From: Massilia phyllostachyos
Lineage (GTDB): Bacteria > Pseudomonadota > Gammaproteobacteria > Burkholderiales > Burkholderiaceae_D
Assembly (NCBI RefSeq): GCF_021044825.1
Contig: NZ_JAJNOC010000001.1
Span: 1-64,000 of the forward strand
Length of the DNA: 64,000 bases
Reading direction: 5' to 3'
This document shows, in pieces, positions 35,609 to 44,777 of this stretch. The notes under the pieces are model-generated. The model ran no database searches. It was not told where the DNA came from and saw only the letters and a program-made list of their open reading frames with translations. A program made the position numbers and the translations under genes. Every line of letters begins with the position of its first letter. Position 1 is the stretch's first letter.

Positions 35609-37702
35609 TCAAGTCTCCGTCAAATAAGGAATGCTGTCGTAGGTTTGCTTGCGCAGGCGGACGAGTTCCGTTCGCGCGATATCGTGTTCCAAGTAGCCGT
35701 GGCGCCGCAGCGCCGCCAGTTCGCCCGCGAGGCGCGCTAGTGCAGGCAGGCGCCGTGCCAAGCCTTCCAGCCAAGGCAACTCGGCCGTGAGCAGCAGCGC
35801 CATGCAGGCGCACTGCAGACTGGCCGACTGGCCGCGCAGGGCTGCCCCCAGCCGGCCCGGATTGACTCTCCCCAGCGCTGGTGGCAACTGGCCCCCGGCG
35901 AGGTCGAAACCGGCGCGCACGGCGCGCTCGCGCGCCAGGGCGCGCAGGTCGACGTCGGGCGCCAGCCTTGGTGCCGGTGGCAACAGCGCCAAGCACTCCT
36001 CGAGCGCCATTTGCAGCATGCTGGCCAGTGCGCCGACGACCGCCGCGCCATCGGCCGCGGTTGGCGCGGCTTGGCCGTGCTCGCCACCGGCAGCGTCGAA
36101 CACCAGTTCGAGCTCGATACATGCCTTGGCCAGTCGCTCCGGCAAGCGATCCAGCGCCGACGGCGCCAGCGCGGTATTGGCGTCCAGCCTTGCCTGCAAG
36201 CGTGCTTGATGACGCCAACGCTCAGGCGTGCCATCGACGTCACTTGCTTGCGACGCGCCGGCCCCGGTGCCCGTGCCGCCGGGTAGCATCAGCTCGATCA
36301 TGGCGCCCACTTCGGCCAGGTAGGCCGCGAGCGCGTCGGGCTGCATGGCCTCGACGCTACCACCGTGCGCGACGTTGTCGCGGATCGTCTTCAGCCGGGT
36401 CAGGAAACCGAGCCAGCCGGGATGCGACTCAGCCAGCAAGCGCAACGGGTGACTGCCATCCCGCTCGGCGCAGGCCACCGCCAGGTTCAGTGCCAGCAGC
36501 GGCGCTAGTTCGACCTGCAGTTCGCCACGGAATTTGCCTGGGTGGACCAGCAACAGGCGCTGCTGGACGGGCCCAGCGTGCAAGCCCAACTGTGTGGCAT
36601 AGGCAAGCAATTGCGCACCGTTGGCCGGCGCCGGCTGGCCAGCCAGCAGCGCACGCAGGCCGGGCCCTGGAGGGTATTCGCGCACCAAGCCGTGCAGGGT
36701 GTGTTCGAGCGCGTCGTACAACTTGCGCAGGCAGGTGCCGGTGGCACGCGCGGCATCGCGCGCATCCTCGCTGCTGGCCACTGGACGCGCTGCGTCTTGC
36801 AGCGCTTTGGTCGCCTGGCCATAGTAGCGCGCCACCTGCGGCCAGCGGCCAGTGGCGGCGCGCATGTTGCCGCGTCCGGCCTGCGCAGCACGGCCGCCAA
36901 TGCGCGCCTCGCCCAGCAAGCCAGCCGCCACCTTGCGCACCGCCTCGTCGTTGCCGCGCGCCAAGTGAAAGACCTCGGCCAAGGTACCACAAGCGCCATG
37001 GCCGAAAGGATCTGCTAGGAGAATGTGCTCATGATTGCCCGCTTGCAGTACCGCGTTGGTCGCGAGATAGACGAGGTCAGGACTGTCCAGCACTGAAATC
37101 GCCTGTCCAGCCGTCGATACGGCGACGTCTGCGGTCGCGCTGCGGCCACCGCTACGGCGAGCCTGGATGCGCGCTACCGCATGCACTTCGCGCGCACTAG
37201 GCGTGCGCGTGCGCTGCTCGGCGTTCCAGCGCAAGACCCGTGCTTCGATCGGGCCACGCTCGCCTTGGAACCTGCTGCCATCATCGCGCAGGCATTCGGC
37301 ATAGGCCGGCGTGTCATAGTACAGATGGGGCAGCAGGCGTCCGCCGAGCAAGTCGACGAACACGCGCGCGCTCTCCCAACCGTTTTCGCTAGCAGACGCG
37401 ACTTCGTCCGGATCGCGCAGGAAACGCAGGCCCTGGTCGAGGTAGCGCAGGCCAACCAGTCGTCGCAGGATCGCGCTCACGGTATGTTGGTCCAGGCAAA
37501 TGAGCTCGGCGATCCGGCCGGCATCGTTGCAGCCGACGCGCGCCAAGCGCAGGACCGTGTGCTCGAACAGGTTCAGCGTACGCACTTGCCGCTTCGGCAG
37601 CGCCACCGTAAACATGTGGCAGGGCCATAGCAGTACCTGACTGGCAGCGACATCAATGCCGCGCAGGTCGGGCTTGGTGGAAAGGATGCGGGGCGGGCTC
37701 AC
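35609..37702 (-). CDS. Winged-helix and HEPN-like protein of the large operon
   Basis: I start it at the GTG at 37702 because its gtga overlaps the helicase stop, as at other joints of this operon. The 697-residue protein has a winged-helix-like N-terminus (LFEHTVLRLARVGCNDAGRI, then LDQHTVSAILRRLVGLRYLD). The middle is helical. At about residues 436-455 is FLTRLKTIRDNVAHGGSVEA, whose RDNVAH matches the HEPN R-x4-H motif between two helices. No other catalytic motif stands out. It could be the RNA-cutting or scaffold part of the system (inference). I do not recognise a named family for the whole protein. Confidence 0.72.
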   Translation of the reverse strand: MSPPRILSTKPDLRGIDVAASQVLLWPCHMFTVALPKRQVRTLNLFEHTVLRLARVGCNDAGRIAELICLDQHTVSAILRRLVGLRYLDQGLRFLRDPDEVASASENGWESARVFVDLLGGRLLPHLYYDTPAYAECLRDDGSRFQGERGPIEARVLRWNAEQRTRTPSAREVHAVARIQARRSGGRSATADVAVSTAGQAISVLDSPDLVYLATNAVLQAGNHEHILLADPFGHGACGTLAEVFHLARGNDEAVRKVAAGLLGEARIGGRAAQAGRGNMRAATGRWPQVARYYGQATKALQDAARPVASSEDARDAARATGTCLRKLYDALEHTLHGLVREYPPGPGLRALLAGQPAPANGAQLLAYATQLGLHAGPVQQRLLLVHPGKFRGELQVELAPLLALNLAVACAERDGSHPLRLLAESHPGWLGFLTRLKTIRDNVAHGGSVEAMQPDALAAYLAEVGAMIELMLPGGTGTGAGASQASDVDGTPERWRHQARLQARLDANTALAPSALDRLPERLAKACIELELVFDAAGGEHGQAAPTAADGAAVVGALASMLQMALEECLALLPPAPRLAPDVDLRALARERAVRAGFDLAGGQLPPALGRVNPGRLGAALRGQSASLQCACMALLLTAELPWLEGLARRLPALARLAGELAALRRHGYLEHDIARTELVRLRKQTYDSIPYLTET

Positions 37703-40700
37703 AGCGCTACTCCTTCGGTGCGGCACAAGGCGCGCAGCGCATGTAGGGCTGGCACCGCTTGTGGCGCAAGTGGATGCTCGAGCAAGCCGGAGTCGCCTGC
37801 GACCACCAGCAGGCGCTTTTGGCGACTGAGCGCCACGCATTGCAGCGACACCGTTTGCAGGCGGCCGAACAGCCCTGCCGCAGTTGGCACCGAGCGGTCA
37901 CGCCGCGGTGGGCCTGGACTGCGCACGGTGGATAGGAACACGACGTCGAACTCCATGCCTTGGAAGGCGTCGACCGTGCCAACCCGCAGGTGTTCGGCGT
38001 CGCCGATCTTGCGCCGGTAATCGGGCACGATCGCCCATTCGCCAGAGGGAGTCCGCTGTGCATATCCATAGGCACCCAGCGCCTCTAGCAGGGTGTCGAC
38101 CTGCGCTCGATAGAACGTAATGATGCCGAAACTGCGGGCCTTGCCCTCGTCGCTTTCGATCCATGCGTGGAGTCGTTCCGCGATCCGCTCGGCCTCAGCC
38201 TTGCGGTACCAGCTCGACGGTGGACGCTGTTTCGCCGGACCGGCGCCGTGCTCGACCTCGAGCCAGGCCAACGGATAGCCGGCGGCGCCGTCCAAGGCAT
38301 GGGCGTACGGCGCGTCGTCGTCGGGCGAGCCGAAGCCCTCGCCATGATCGTCGTAGAACTGCTTGCTGACGAATTTGCCGAGCAGTGAATGCATACGGTA
38401 CTGGCAGTCCAGCGTCACCGTACGGGTGATACCGTCTCGCTTCTCGAGCTCAAGCGCGCGTTCGCGCAGGTACTGGAACGCACTCTGTTGCAACATCGTG
38501 GTGTCGCCCGCGTCCGTCTCGAGTTGGCGAATGATGCCTTCCTCGACGATGTGCGGCAACTGGCGGTGATCGCCCACGAGGATAATGCGGCGCAGGCCTT
38601 GCGCCATCGGGATCAACAAATCGCGCGGACTCACCCGGGCCGCCTCGTCGATGATGACGGTATCGTATTCGGGATCGGCACCGAAGCGGCTTGCCATGCT
38701 GCGCTTGGCGCGCCGGATCGCGTTGCGGTCCGTGCCCTGGCACGTGGCGGCGAATACGAAGCTGTATTCGGCCAGCGCTTCGGGCGCGGCGCCTGGATTC
38801 CCTTCCAGTTCATGGACGAAGTCGGCCAGCACCGCGGCCACCGGGTCACCGCTGGCGCGTTCGTGCTGCTCCAGCGCGCGCGAGACCGCCGCCAAATGTG
38901 TCAGCACGTCATCGCGCGGCTTGTCGAAGCGAAATGGCGGCGGTCGGCAATGACGTGCCAGCAAGCGAGTCTTGAGTGCCTCCAACGCATCCAGGAACGA
39001 TGGCGTCGCACCCACCGGCCAACTCAGCGCGCGCTCGAGCAACGCGGCGTCGGCCTCGTCGAGCTCATCGCCACAGGCGTGCAGGAGCGCCGCTACGCCG
39101 GCCGGGCCGTCGTCAGCGAAGCCAGCGGCGCTGGTGCGCAGCCCATGCAGTGTGCGCAACAAGCGTGCGCGGCCGCCGTCATCGAGGGCGCTGCCTTGCA
39201 GTTCGTCGCCGATCGTCGCTTGCAAGTCGCGATTCTGCTGCGCCAACTCGGCGTCCAGTACCTGGGGCGGCAAGCCGCCGATGTGCCGTAGCAGCGCTAC
39301 CGCGCGTGCCAGGGACGGCGCTGCCAAGTAGCTGCTGGCCTGTCGCGCCAGCTCCAGTTGCAGCTCCGACTGGCGCAGCGCAGGGTGGGCCGCGCGCAGC
39401 GCCGCCATCACCGCGTCGCTCCATCCGTCGACGCTGGCCGGCGCGGCATCGGCGTCGGCCCCGCGCCGAGTCCCGAACTTGATCGCCGGTCGGCCATCGA
39501 TCTTCAAGCGGCTCAGAACGTTGTCGACCGCATCGTGCTGGTGCGCCGTCAGCAATACCTGTCCCTTGGCGGGGGCGCGCTTGTCGCGCACTTCATTGAG
39601 GCGCTCGATAATCGCCGTGATCACGGTGGTCTTGCCCGTCCCCGGCGGCCCTTGGATCACCATGATGTCGGGCGTATTGAGCGCCAGTTCAATCGCCGCC
39701 AACTGGCGTTCTGTCGGTGGTTTCCGAAACACCTTGGCGCGCTGCGCGGGGTCGGGGCTGAGGGGTTCGATACGTGGTGGTCGGGTGGCACGTGGCAATT
39801 TGCCATCGCGCTCGATCAACAGGCCCAGCATCGGGTTTGCGCTACGGCCGGCGAGAATGCGTTCGCGCGCCGTACGGCGACTCTTAATTTGCTCGAGGTC
39901 GCCGGTCATCGACAGCACCAGGTAGGCATCGGCCAGCCCAGCGTGGAAAGCCAATTCCAGGGTGACGTAGTGAGCCGTGATCTCGCGCACCTTGGCGGTG
40001 TGGATGCGCGTCTCCTCTGCCGGCTTGCGTTCGGCCTGTTCCTCGCAATATGCGTCCCAATCAAGGGTCGGGTCGCGCAAGTAGGACGGTGGCTCGGTCA
40101 CCACGTCCACCTGGTCCAGCTCGTCGACGACTTCGCGGGCAATCCCGCCATCGATGAAGAAGCGGGTACCACCTGGCACTGCTTCGATTGTCGTTGGCCG
40201 CAGGCTGCCCACCAAGCGTGCGCGCTGCAACAACATGTCGCCTTCCATGCTGCCATAGGCATCCCAGGCGCGAAAATAACTGCCCGGGCCCTGGGTCAAC
40301 TGGGCCATCGCTGCGCGTGCCAGCGGTCGCAATTGGCCGAGCCGCGTGTGGTCGACGAAACGTACGCGCGCGCCGGCCAAGCGAAGACTGTCGGCCCGAG
40401 TGTTGCGCACCAACGTCAGGCGGCGGGCCACGAACATCGGTTCGGCGTCGTCGCGCTCGCGCAGCGCCACTTCGAGCTGGATACCAGCGCCCAGCATCAT
40501 GAAACCGCGTTCGAGCAGTTGATCCGGATCGCTCCCTGCGGGGAGCACCGGCAGCGCTTCAATGACGAACCGCGCGTCACTGTCGGTGTTCGCGCGGTAC
40601 AACATACGCGACTCGAGTTTACGGAGGATCTCGTCGGACTGGCCGCCGCGTATGCCGTAGCGCTCGCAGGCCGTGACTTGAGCGTCGTCGAAAGCGATAT

Positions 40701-41007
40701 CGATCTCGGCGAACTGATGCAGCCCACCGTGGTAGATGCGTAAGGCAAGCTGGAGCGCGCGCTCCTTGACCATCACCACCCGCGCGAGCACGGCCGCCCC
40801 CGAACACAACACCTGCTCCAAGCGTCCTGCCATGCCCGGTTCTTGCGCGACAAAGTACGCCAGCCGGCCGTCCTGGGCAAGCACGATCTCGCCCGCGCGC
40901 TCGCCAATATGCAGTTCGACCGGGCCTGGCGCGGGCATGGCATCGCGGCCCCCGATATCGCCCCAGCACTGCAGTTTGGACTGGGCCAGCATTTCTTCGA
41001 ATTTCAC
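37699..41007 (-). CDS. SF1 (UPF1-like) DNA/RNA helicase
   Basis: A 1,102-residue helicase from a GTG overlapping the kinase stop. The first 400 residues are operon-specific and beta-rich. The SF1 core has QGPPGTGKTTVITAI (about 450-464), a helical insertion, DEAARVSPRDLLIPMAQG with ILVGDHRQLPHIVEE (about 790-830), CQYRMHSLLGKF, and VDAFQGMEFDVVFLSTVR near the C-terminus. This order matches the AAA_11/AAA_12 UPF1-like branch, which unwinds RNA or DNA 5' to 3'. It sits between the kinase and the HEPN-like gene and is probably the central motor of the system. Confidence 0.92.
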   Translation of the reverse strand: MKFEEMLAQSKLQCWGDIGGRDAMPAPGPVELHIGERAGEIVLAQDGRLAYFVAQEPGMAGRLEQVLCSGAAVLARVVMVKERALQLALRIYHGGLHQFAEIDIAFDDAQVTACERYGIRGGQSDEILRKLESRMLYRANTDSDARFVIEALPVLPAGSDPDQLLERGFMMLGAGIQLEVALRERDDAEPMFVARRLTLVRNTRADSLRLAGARVRFVDHTRLGQLRPLARAAMAQLTQGPGSYFRAWDAYGSMEGDMLLQRARLVGSLRPTTIEAVPGGTRFFIDGGIAREVVDELDQVDVVTEPPSYLRDPTLDWDAYCEEQAERKPAEETRIHTAKVREITAHYVTLELAFHAGLADAYLVLSMTGDLEQIKSRRTARERILAGRSANPMLGLLIERDGKLPRATRPPRIEPLSPDPAQRAKVFRKPPTERQLAAIELALNTPDIMVIQGPPGTGKTTVITAIIERLNEVRDKRAPAKGQVLLTAHQHDAVDNVLSRLKIDGRPAIKFGTRRGADADAAPASVDGWSDAVMAALRAAHPALRQSELQLELARQASSYLAAPSLARAVALLRHIGGLPPQVLDAELAQQNRDLQATIGDELQGSALDDGGRARLLRTLHGLRTSAAGFADDGPAGVAALLHACGDELDEADAALLERALSWPVGATPSFLDALEALKTRLLARHCRPPPFRFDKPRDDVLTHLAAVSRALEQHERASGDPVAAVLADFVHELEGNPGAAPEALAEYSFVFAATCQGTDRNAIRRAKRSMASRFGADPEYDTVIIDEAARVSPRDLLIPMAQGLRRIILVGDHRQLPHIVEEGIIRQLETDAGDTTMLQQSAFQYLRERALELEKRDGITRTVTLDCQYRMHSLLGKFVSKQFYDDHGEGFGSPDDDAPYAHALDGAAGYPLAWLEVEHGAGPAKQRPPSSWYRKAEAERIAERLHAWIESDEGKARSFGIITFYRAQVDTLLEALGAYGYAQRTPSGEWAIVPDYRRKIGDAEHLRVGTVDAFQGMEFDVVFLSTVRSPGPPRRDRSVPTAAGLFGRLQTVSLQCVALSRQKRLLVVAGDSGLLEHPLAPQAVPALHALRALCRTEGVAL

Positions 41008-42446
41008 ATCGCCTCCATGAAATTGAGCCGGACCAGGCGCGCAGGCGCCCCCACGGCCAGTATCGCCACCTCACCGGCCAACGCGGACACGTCGAGGTGG
41101 AAGTTGTCTAACGCCTCGAAGCGCCCGCCGTGCGCGTTCGCACGTGCAATGCGTAACTGTGGCCCGGCCGCACCCGTACGGCGCAGCCGATAGCCGCCTT
41201 CTTCGGCCTGCAATGACAGCACCGGTTCGTCGAACCCCGCTGGACTGAATGGCTGGAACAGGCGCGCCGGTAAGGCCACCGGGGACTGCAAGGCGTCCAA
41301 CGGCAGCAGCAAGGTCCAGGCTGCCGAATGCGTGTCGGGCCACTGCCTGCTTTCCAGGCGCAGCAGGCGCGGGCGCGGTTGCTGGCAATAGGGGCAGGCT
41401 GCAAACTCCAGCGCGAACCAAGACATACCGCAGCCAGTACAGTCGATGCTGCAGTCGGCACTGGCCGCCAGCGCCGCAGGCCAATGCGCCATCGCCGGCC
41501 GCCGCCAAGGCGCAATCCGTCCTGGACCAAAGCACTCCTGGAACAGTCGCTGCAAAGGCACGCTGCAAGTCAGCGACGGCGCCAGTCCGTCGTCGGCGCG
41601 GTTGCTGTCGTCTGCGTCGTGGATCCACGGCAGTTCGCCACGTGCTGCCTGCTGGTAGGGGTCGCAAGCAGCATCCCAGCCGCCTTCCGTTACCTGACGT
41701 CCAATGAAAGGATGTACTAGACACAGCAGCTTGAATGCCAGTACCGCGAACGCGTGGCAGTCGGTGGTCAATGATGGCGGCGCATCACCGCGCACTAACT
41801 CGGGCGCGCCGTAGCCCGGCGTAAAGAAGCCGTTTGCCGCTGTAGGGTCCCCGTCGAAGTGCAAGTTGTCGGCATCGATCAGCCATACAGGGCTATCGGC
41901 TGTCGCACCAGCAGTAAACACGTTTGACGGTGAAAGGTCGCCATACACCACCCCGGCAGCGTGCAAGCGTGCCAGCACGGCGGCGCAGCGAGCCAGCTGT
42001 AACAGCCGTGCCCGGCTCGAGCCAGTAACCGCATAGTCGGCCAGTTGCGCAGCGGCACGCGGATTCTTGGCGTGGACCAAGCCCAGCCACGCGGGAACGA
42101 CATCATCGGCCAAGGCTGCGAGCGGACTGGCAAACACGTCCTCGAATGAGCGCATGCCGTCGAGCAAGCGCATCACATAGCCGGCTTGGTCTCGCAACGC
42201 TGCGACTGGCCCTGCCAACGGCAAGCCTGGCGGCAGCGGCAGTACGCGTAGACGCTGTAGACGTGCCAGTGCGCTTGCGCGGGCTTGCGGGTCGGCTAGC
42301 GGCGCACCGGCCGAGTCGAGCAGGAGCTTGAGCGCGATATCGCTGTCGCGGGTGCGCAGCACCATGCCCTGGCCGCCAATGCCAATGCGGCCAGCACTGT
42401 AGTACACGTTCATGAATTCATCGACCAAGCGCATATCGTCACGCAT
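41004..42446 (-). CDS. TerY-P type protein kinase with zinc ribbon
   Basis: I chose the ATG at 42446 with ribosome site aaggag; longer frames upstream are antisense to the phosphatase. The 480-residue protein has a kinase fold: Gly-rich IGIGGQGMVLRT, the ATP-binding Lys in DIALKLLL, a catalytic loop VVYGDLSPSNVFT (YGD in place of HRD) and a metal loop WLIDADNLHF (DAD in place of DFG). A zinc ribbon with paired Cys (CTGCGMSWFALEFAACPYCQ) lies near residues 340-360, then a beta-rich C-terminal domain. With the adjoining PP2C and vWA genes it forms the TerY-P triad known from Ter/vWA loci. It probably phosphorylates operon partners; targets are not identifiable. Confidence 0.88.
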   Translation of the reverse strand: MRDDMRLVDEFMNVYYSAGRIGIGGQGMVLRTRDSDIALKLLLDSAGAPLADPQARASALARLQRLRVLPLPPGLPLAGPVAALRDQAGYVMRLLDGMRSFEDVFASPLAALADDVVPAWLGLVHAKNPRAAAQLADYAVTGSSRARLLQLARCAAVLARLHAAGVVYGDLSPSNVFTAGATADSPVWLIDADNLHFDGDPTAANGFFTPGYGAPELVRGDAPPSLTTDCHAFAVLAFKLLCLVHPFIGRQVTEGGWDAACDPYQQAARGELPWIHDADDSNRADDGLAPSLTCSVPLQRLFQECFGPGRIAPWRRPAMAHWPAALAASADCSIDCTGCGMSWFALEFAACPYCQQPRPRLLRLESRQWPDTHSAAWTLLLPLDALQSPVALPARLFQPFSPAGFDEPVLSLQAEEGGYRLRRTGAAGPQLRIARANAHGGRFEALDNFHLDVSALAGEVAILAVGAPARLVRLNFMEAM

Positions 42447-43188
42447 TGCTATTCTCCTTGGGCGCCAGTAGACACCCGATTGTCTTGTCGTCCGTGTGTC
42501 CCGGTACTGGCCACCCGCCCAGCCAGCGCCGCGCCTCGCGGCGCTGGCTCCTTGCGCTGCTGTTGCGGGTCTGTGCAAATAGCGCGTGCGCAAAGGCCGA
42601 CTCCCGCCCCGGGGTGAGGTCGGCGGCGATACCATCGGTACACAGCAGCACACCGCCCCAGTCAGCTGCACAGAGCTGCGCCGCGCGCCAGGACTGCGGT
42701 TCGTGGCGGTCGCGCAAACAGTCCGTCTGGTTGCTGAAGTCATCCGCTGTGGAAGCGAGCATGAAGTCCGGACCAGTGCCGGCGCCGCCGGCTAGCACCA
42801 TGCCATCGCCGAGTTGGGCGAGAATAAGATGCGGCCCGGTCCTGAGCGCGAGCAGACAAGTTGTGGCGCAGGTGCGCGGATCGTGCGGCCAGACACGCGC
42901 TAGCCAGCGTGCATGTAGGGTCGCCAGCAGAATTGCGATGTCTGGTGCTCCGCCACCTGCCTGGGTCAGCGCTAGTGCCTCGAAGGCGGCAGCGCAGGCG
43001 GCCCGCGCACCAAGGTGCGATAAGGCACGGCTGCCGAGCCCGTCGGCCACGACCAACAATTCGCCTTGCAGCGTGTGGCGCAGCAGCCAGGCATCCTGGT
43101 TGGGCAAGCTTGCGCGCCGGTGTCCAGGTCCGATGCACGATACGCCCCAGCCACGCCACGCCAGGGGGGCGACTGCCACCTGGCTCAT
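42439..43188 (-). CDS. PP2C-family protein phosphatase
   Basis: A 249-residue PPM/PP2C enzyme. Motifs in order: PNQDAWLLRH, VVADGLGSRALSHLGARAAC, ILAQLGDGMVLAGG, LLCTDGIAADL and DDKTIGCLL. The metal-binding Asp residues of these motifs are present, so it should be active on phospho-Ser/Thr and presumably reverses the neighbouring kinase. It overlaps the kinase gene by eight bases at its 3' end and the second vWA gene by four bases at its 5' end. Confidence 0.9.
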   Translation of the reverse strand: MSQVAVAPLAWRGWGVSCIGPGHRRASLPNQDAWLLRHTLQGELLVVADGLGSRALSHLGARAACAAAFEALALTQAGGGAPDIAILLATLHARWLARVWPHDPRTCATTCLLALRTGPHLILAQLGDGMVLAGGAGTGPDFMLASTADDFSNQTDCLRDRHEPQSWRAAQLCAADWGGVLLCTDGIAADLTPGRESAFAHALFAQTRNSSARSQRREARRWLGGWPVPGHTDDKTIGCLLAPKENSNA

Positions 43189-43760
43189 GCCCAGTCGTCC
43201 GTCTCAATGCTAGCCGCCTGCACGGTGTCAGCCAGGCACCAAGGGTCGGCCTGGGGCGCCTCTTGATGAGCGGCCCAGTCGTGCAGCGCAACGCCGATGT
43301 CTTCGGCGGCAAACAGCCGGCCCTTGCCAACCAATACCTCGAGTGCAGGCAGCGTCGCATCGGCGCCGACCGCAATTGCGCGCAATTCGGGGGCGCCGCC
43401 GGCGTACCCAGCGCGCCACGTCTGCCAGGCGCGCTGGCCGACCGGGTCTATACCGCCGTCGGAGAGTAGCAAAATGCGCGCCGTACGCGCGCCGTCCTGC
43501 ATCAGCAGGGCGAACAAGGTCGCTGACTCGGCTCGGCCGCCGCACGTCAGCGCCGGGAGTGGCGCCTGCAGCGCTAGTTCCAGCAGCCTCGCCTGGTCCG
43601 ACCACGCCACCAGTTTCACTTGCGAGCACCAGGCCGGCAACGTGCCCAGGCGCTCGCAGGTGCGCACATACGATACGAGGCTGGCCAGCACGGCCGTCTT
43701 GCCCGGTTCCGCCATGCTGCCCGAACAGTCGGCAACCACGTACAACGCTTGCTGGTCCAT
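43185..43760 (-). CDS. vWA-domain protein, second of the triad
   Basis: A 191-residue single vWA domain. The metal-ion-dependent adhesion site reads VVADCSGSMAEPGK (Asp11, Ser13, Ser15), with later metal-loop candidates in LTCGGRAES and LLLSDGGIDPVG. It is a distinct paralogue of the larger vWA protein encoded eight bases upstream. TerY-type vWA proteins act as metal-dependent assembly scaffolds for the kinase and phosphatase. Confidence 0.88.
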   Translation of the reverse strand: MDQQALYVVADCSGSMAEPGKTAVLASLVSYVRTCERLGTLPAWCSQVKLVAWSDQARLLELALQAPLPALTCGGRAESATLFALLMQDGARTARILLLSDGGIDPVGQRAWQTWRAGYAGGAPELRAIAVGADATLPALEVLVGKGRLFAAEDIGVALHDWAAHQEAPQADPWCLADTVQAASIETDDWA

Positions 43761-43768
43761 CGCGAGGC

Positions 43769-44452
43769 CTAGAAGAACAGCGATCCGCCGTTGTCCGGCA
43801 GCTCAGGCGGCGGCGGCGCCGGCGGCAGCGCGTTCGGATTGGCGGCACGTGAGCGCACCGAGATCGACATCGTGACTTGCTTGAAGAATGCATGGATGCC
43901 GGCCGCGTGGCTGGCGTCGAACACGGCATTCTCAGTCCCTTGCAGGAAGAGCTCGAGCGGCGCCCGTTGCGCACTGGCGCCAATGGCCATGGCCATGCGG
44001 TCACATTTGCTGCTGCGACCACTGCCGATAAACGCTTCCATTGCTTCTTCCCACTCGTCGTTCGGCTCGCCATCCGAAACCAAGACGATCGTGGGGCGAT
44101 AGGCGTTCGACGGCGTTTCGTCCTTGTCTTCAATCATGGCCTTGGCCATTCTCAGCGCGCCGCCCATGGGCGTTAGGCCATCCGCTGGCAGGTCGCGGTA
44201 GCTTGCCCGCGCGTCGGCTGCCGCCACGTTGCGCAGTTCAAGCTGCACACCGTTGTGGCCAAACGAGATCACGCTGACGTCGATGCGGGTCTCACGCTGC
44301 TGTTCTTTCTCGAACTCGGCCAGCATGGTACGCACGGCCGTATTCAGTTCGTCGATCTTGCCTTGGTCGCTCATGCTGCCACTGGTATCGAGCAGCAGGT
44401 ACAGTGGGATGGGGCGCGCCTTGGCAACAGTGAACTTGGAAGGGTCAAACAT
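43769..44452 (-). CDS. terY: TerY-like vWA-domain protein
   Basis: A 227-residue vWA protein with a full MIDAS: LYLLLDTSGSMSDQGKIDEL (residues 18-37), the Thr in GLTPMGGAL and the Asp in LVSDGEPNDEW. The tail is Pro-rich (NALPPAPPPPELPDNGG). A good ribosome site (ggag) precedes the ATG. This is the TerY-type member of the TerY-P triad: a vWA protein that, with PP2C and kinase, forms a phospho-switch. Here the switch is joined to nucleic-acid enzymes rather than to TerC/TerD metal-stress genes. Confidence 0.88.
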   Translation of the reverse strand: MFDPSKFTVAKARPIPLYLLLDTSGSMSDQGKIDELNTAVRTMLAEFEKEQQRETRIDVSVISFGHNGVQLELRNVAAADARASYRDLPADGLTPMGGALRMAKAMIEDKDETPSNAYRPTIVLVSDGEPNDEWEEAMEAFIGSGRSSKCDRMAMAIGASAQRAPLELFLQGTENAVFDASHAAGIHAFFKQVTMSISVRSRAANPNALPPAPPPPELPDNGGSLFF

Positions 44453-44510
44453 ATATTTATCTCCAGGAAATAAAATTTGGAACTATTCTAGTGTCTAAAA
44501 GTAACTTTAG

Positions 44511-44735
44511 TTAGTAAAAATGGGGCACCTGGCGCAAGTCCGAAAGATTCTGGTCACGGTATGTCGTGATCGCAACACCTTGGTCATTGCGCAGCACATT
44601 GGCGCTTTCTGCCCAGCCGGCCGAGACCGCTTTTGCTAGGCCGTTGGCTCGCTGAGCCATGAACGGGAAAGCTCTTCGAGGTGGCTCAGCGGTATGCGGC
44701 GCCGCCGCTTGCGACGCAAGGGCGACGATCCGCAC
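44511..44735 (-). CDS. Doubtful small open reading frame
   Basis: A 74-codon frame from a GTG, between the glycine-zipper protein gene and the TerY-like gene. The product contains GLAKAVSAGWAESANVLRND and ends LSDLRQVPHFY. It has no recognised domain or strong ribosome site. The 325-base gap it sits in (44453-44777) otherwise holds nothing I can name. Confidence 0.3.
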   Translation of the reverse strand: MRIVALASQAAAPHTAEPPRRAFPFMAQRANGLAKAVSAGWAESANVLRNDQGVAITTYRDQNLSDLRQVPHFY

Positions 44736-44777
44736 CTGAACGACGGCGAACGCGTCCAGGATGGGAACGGCCTTCGC

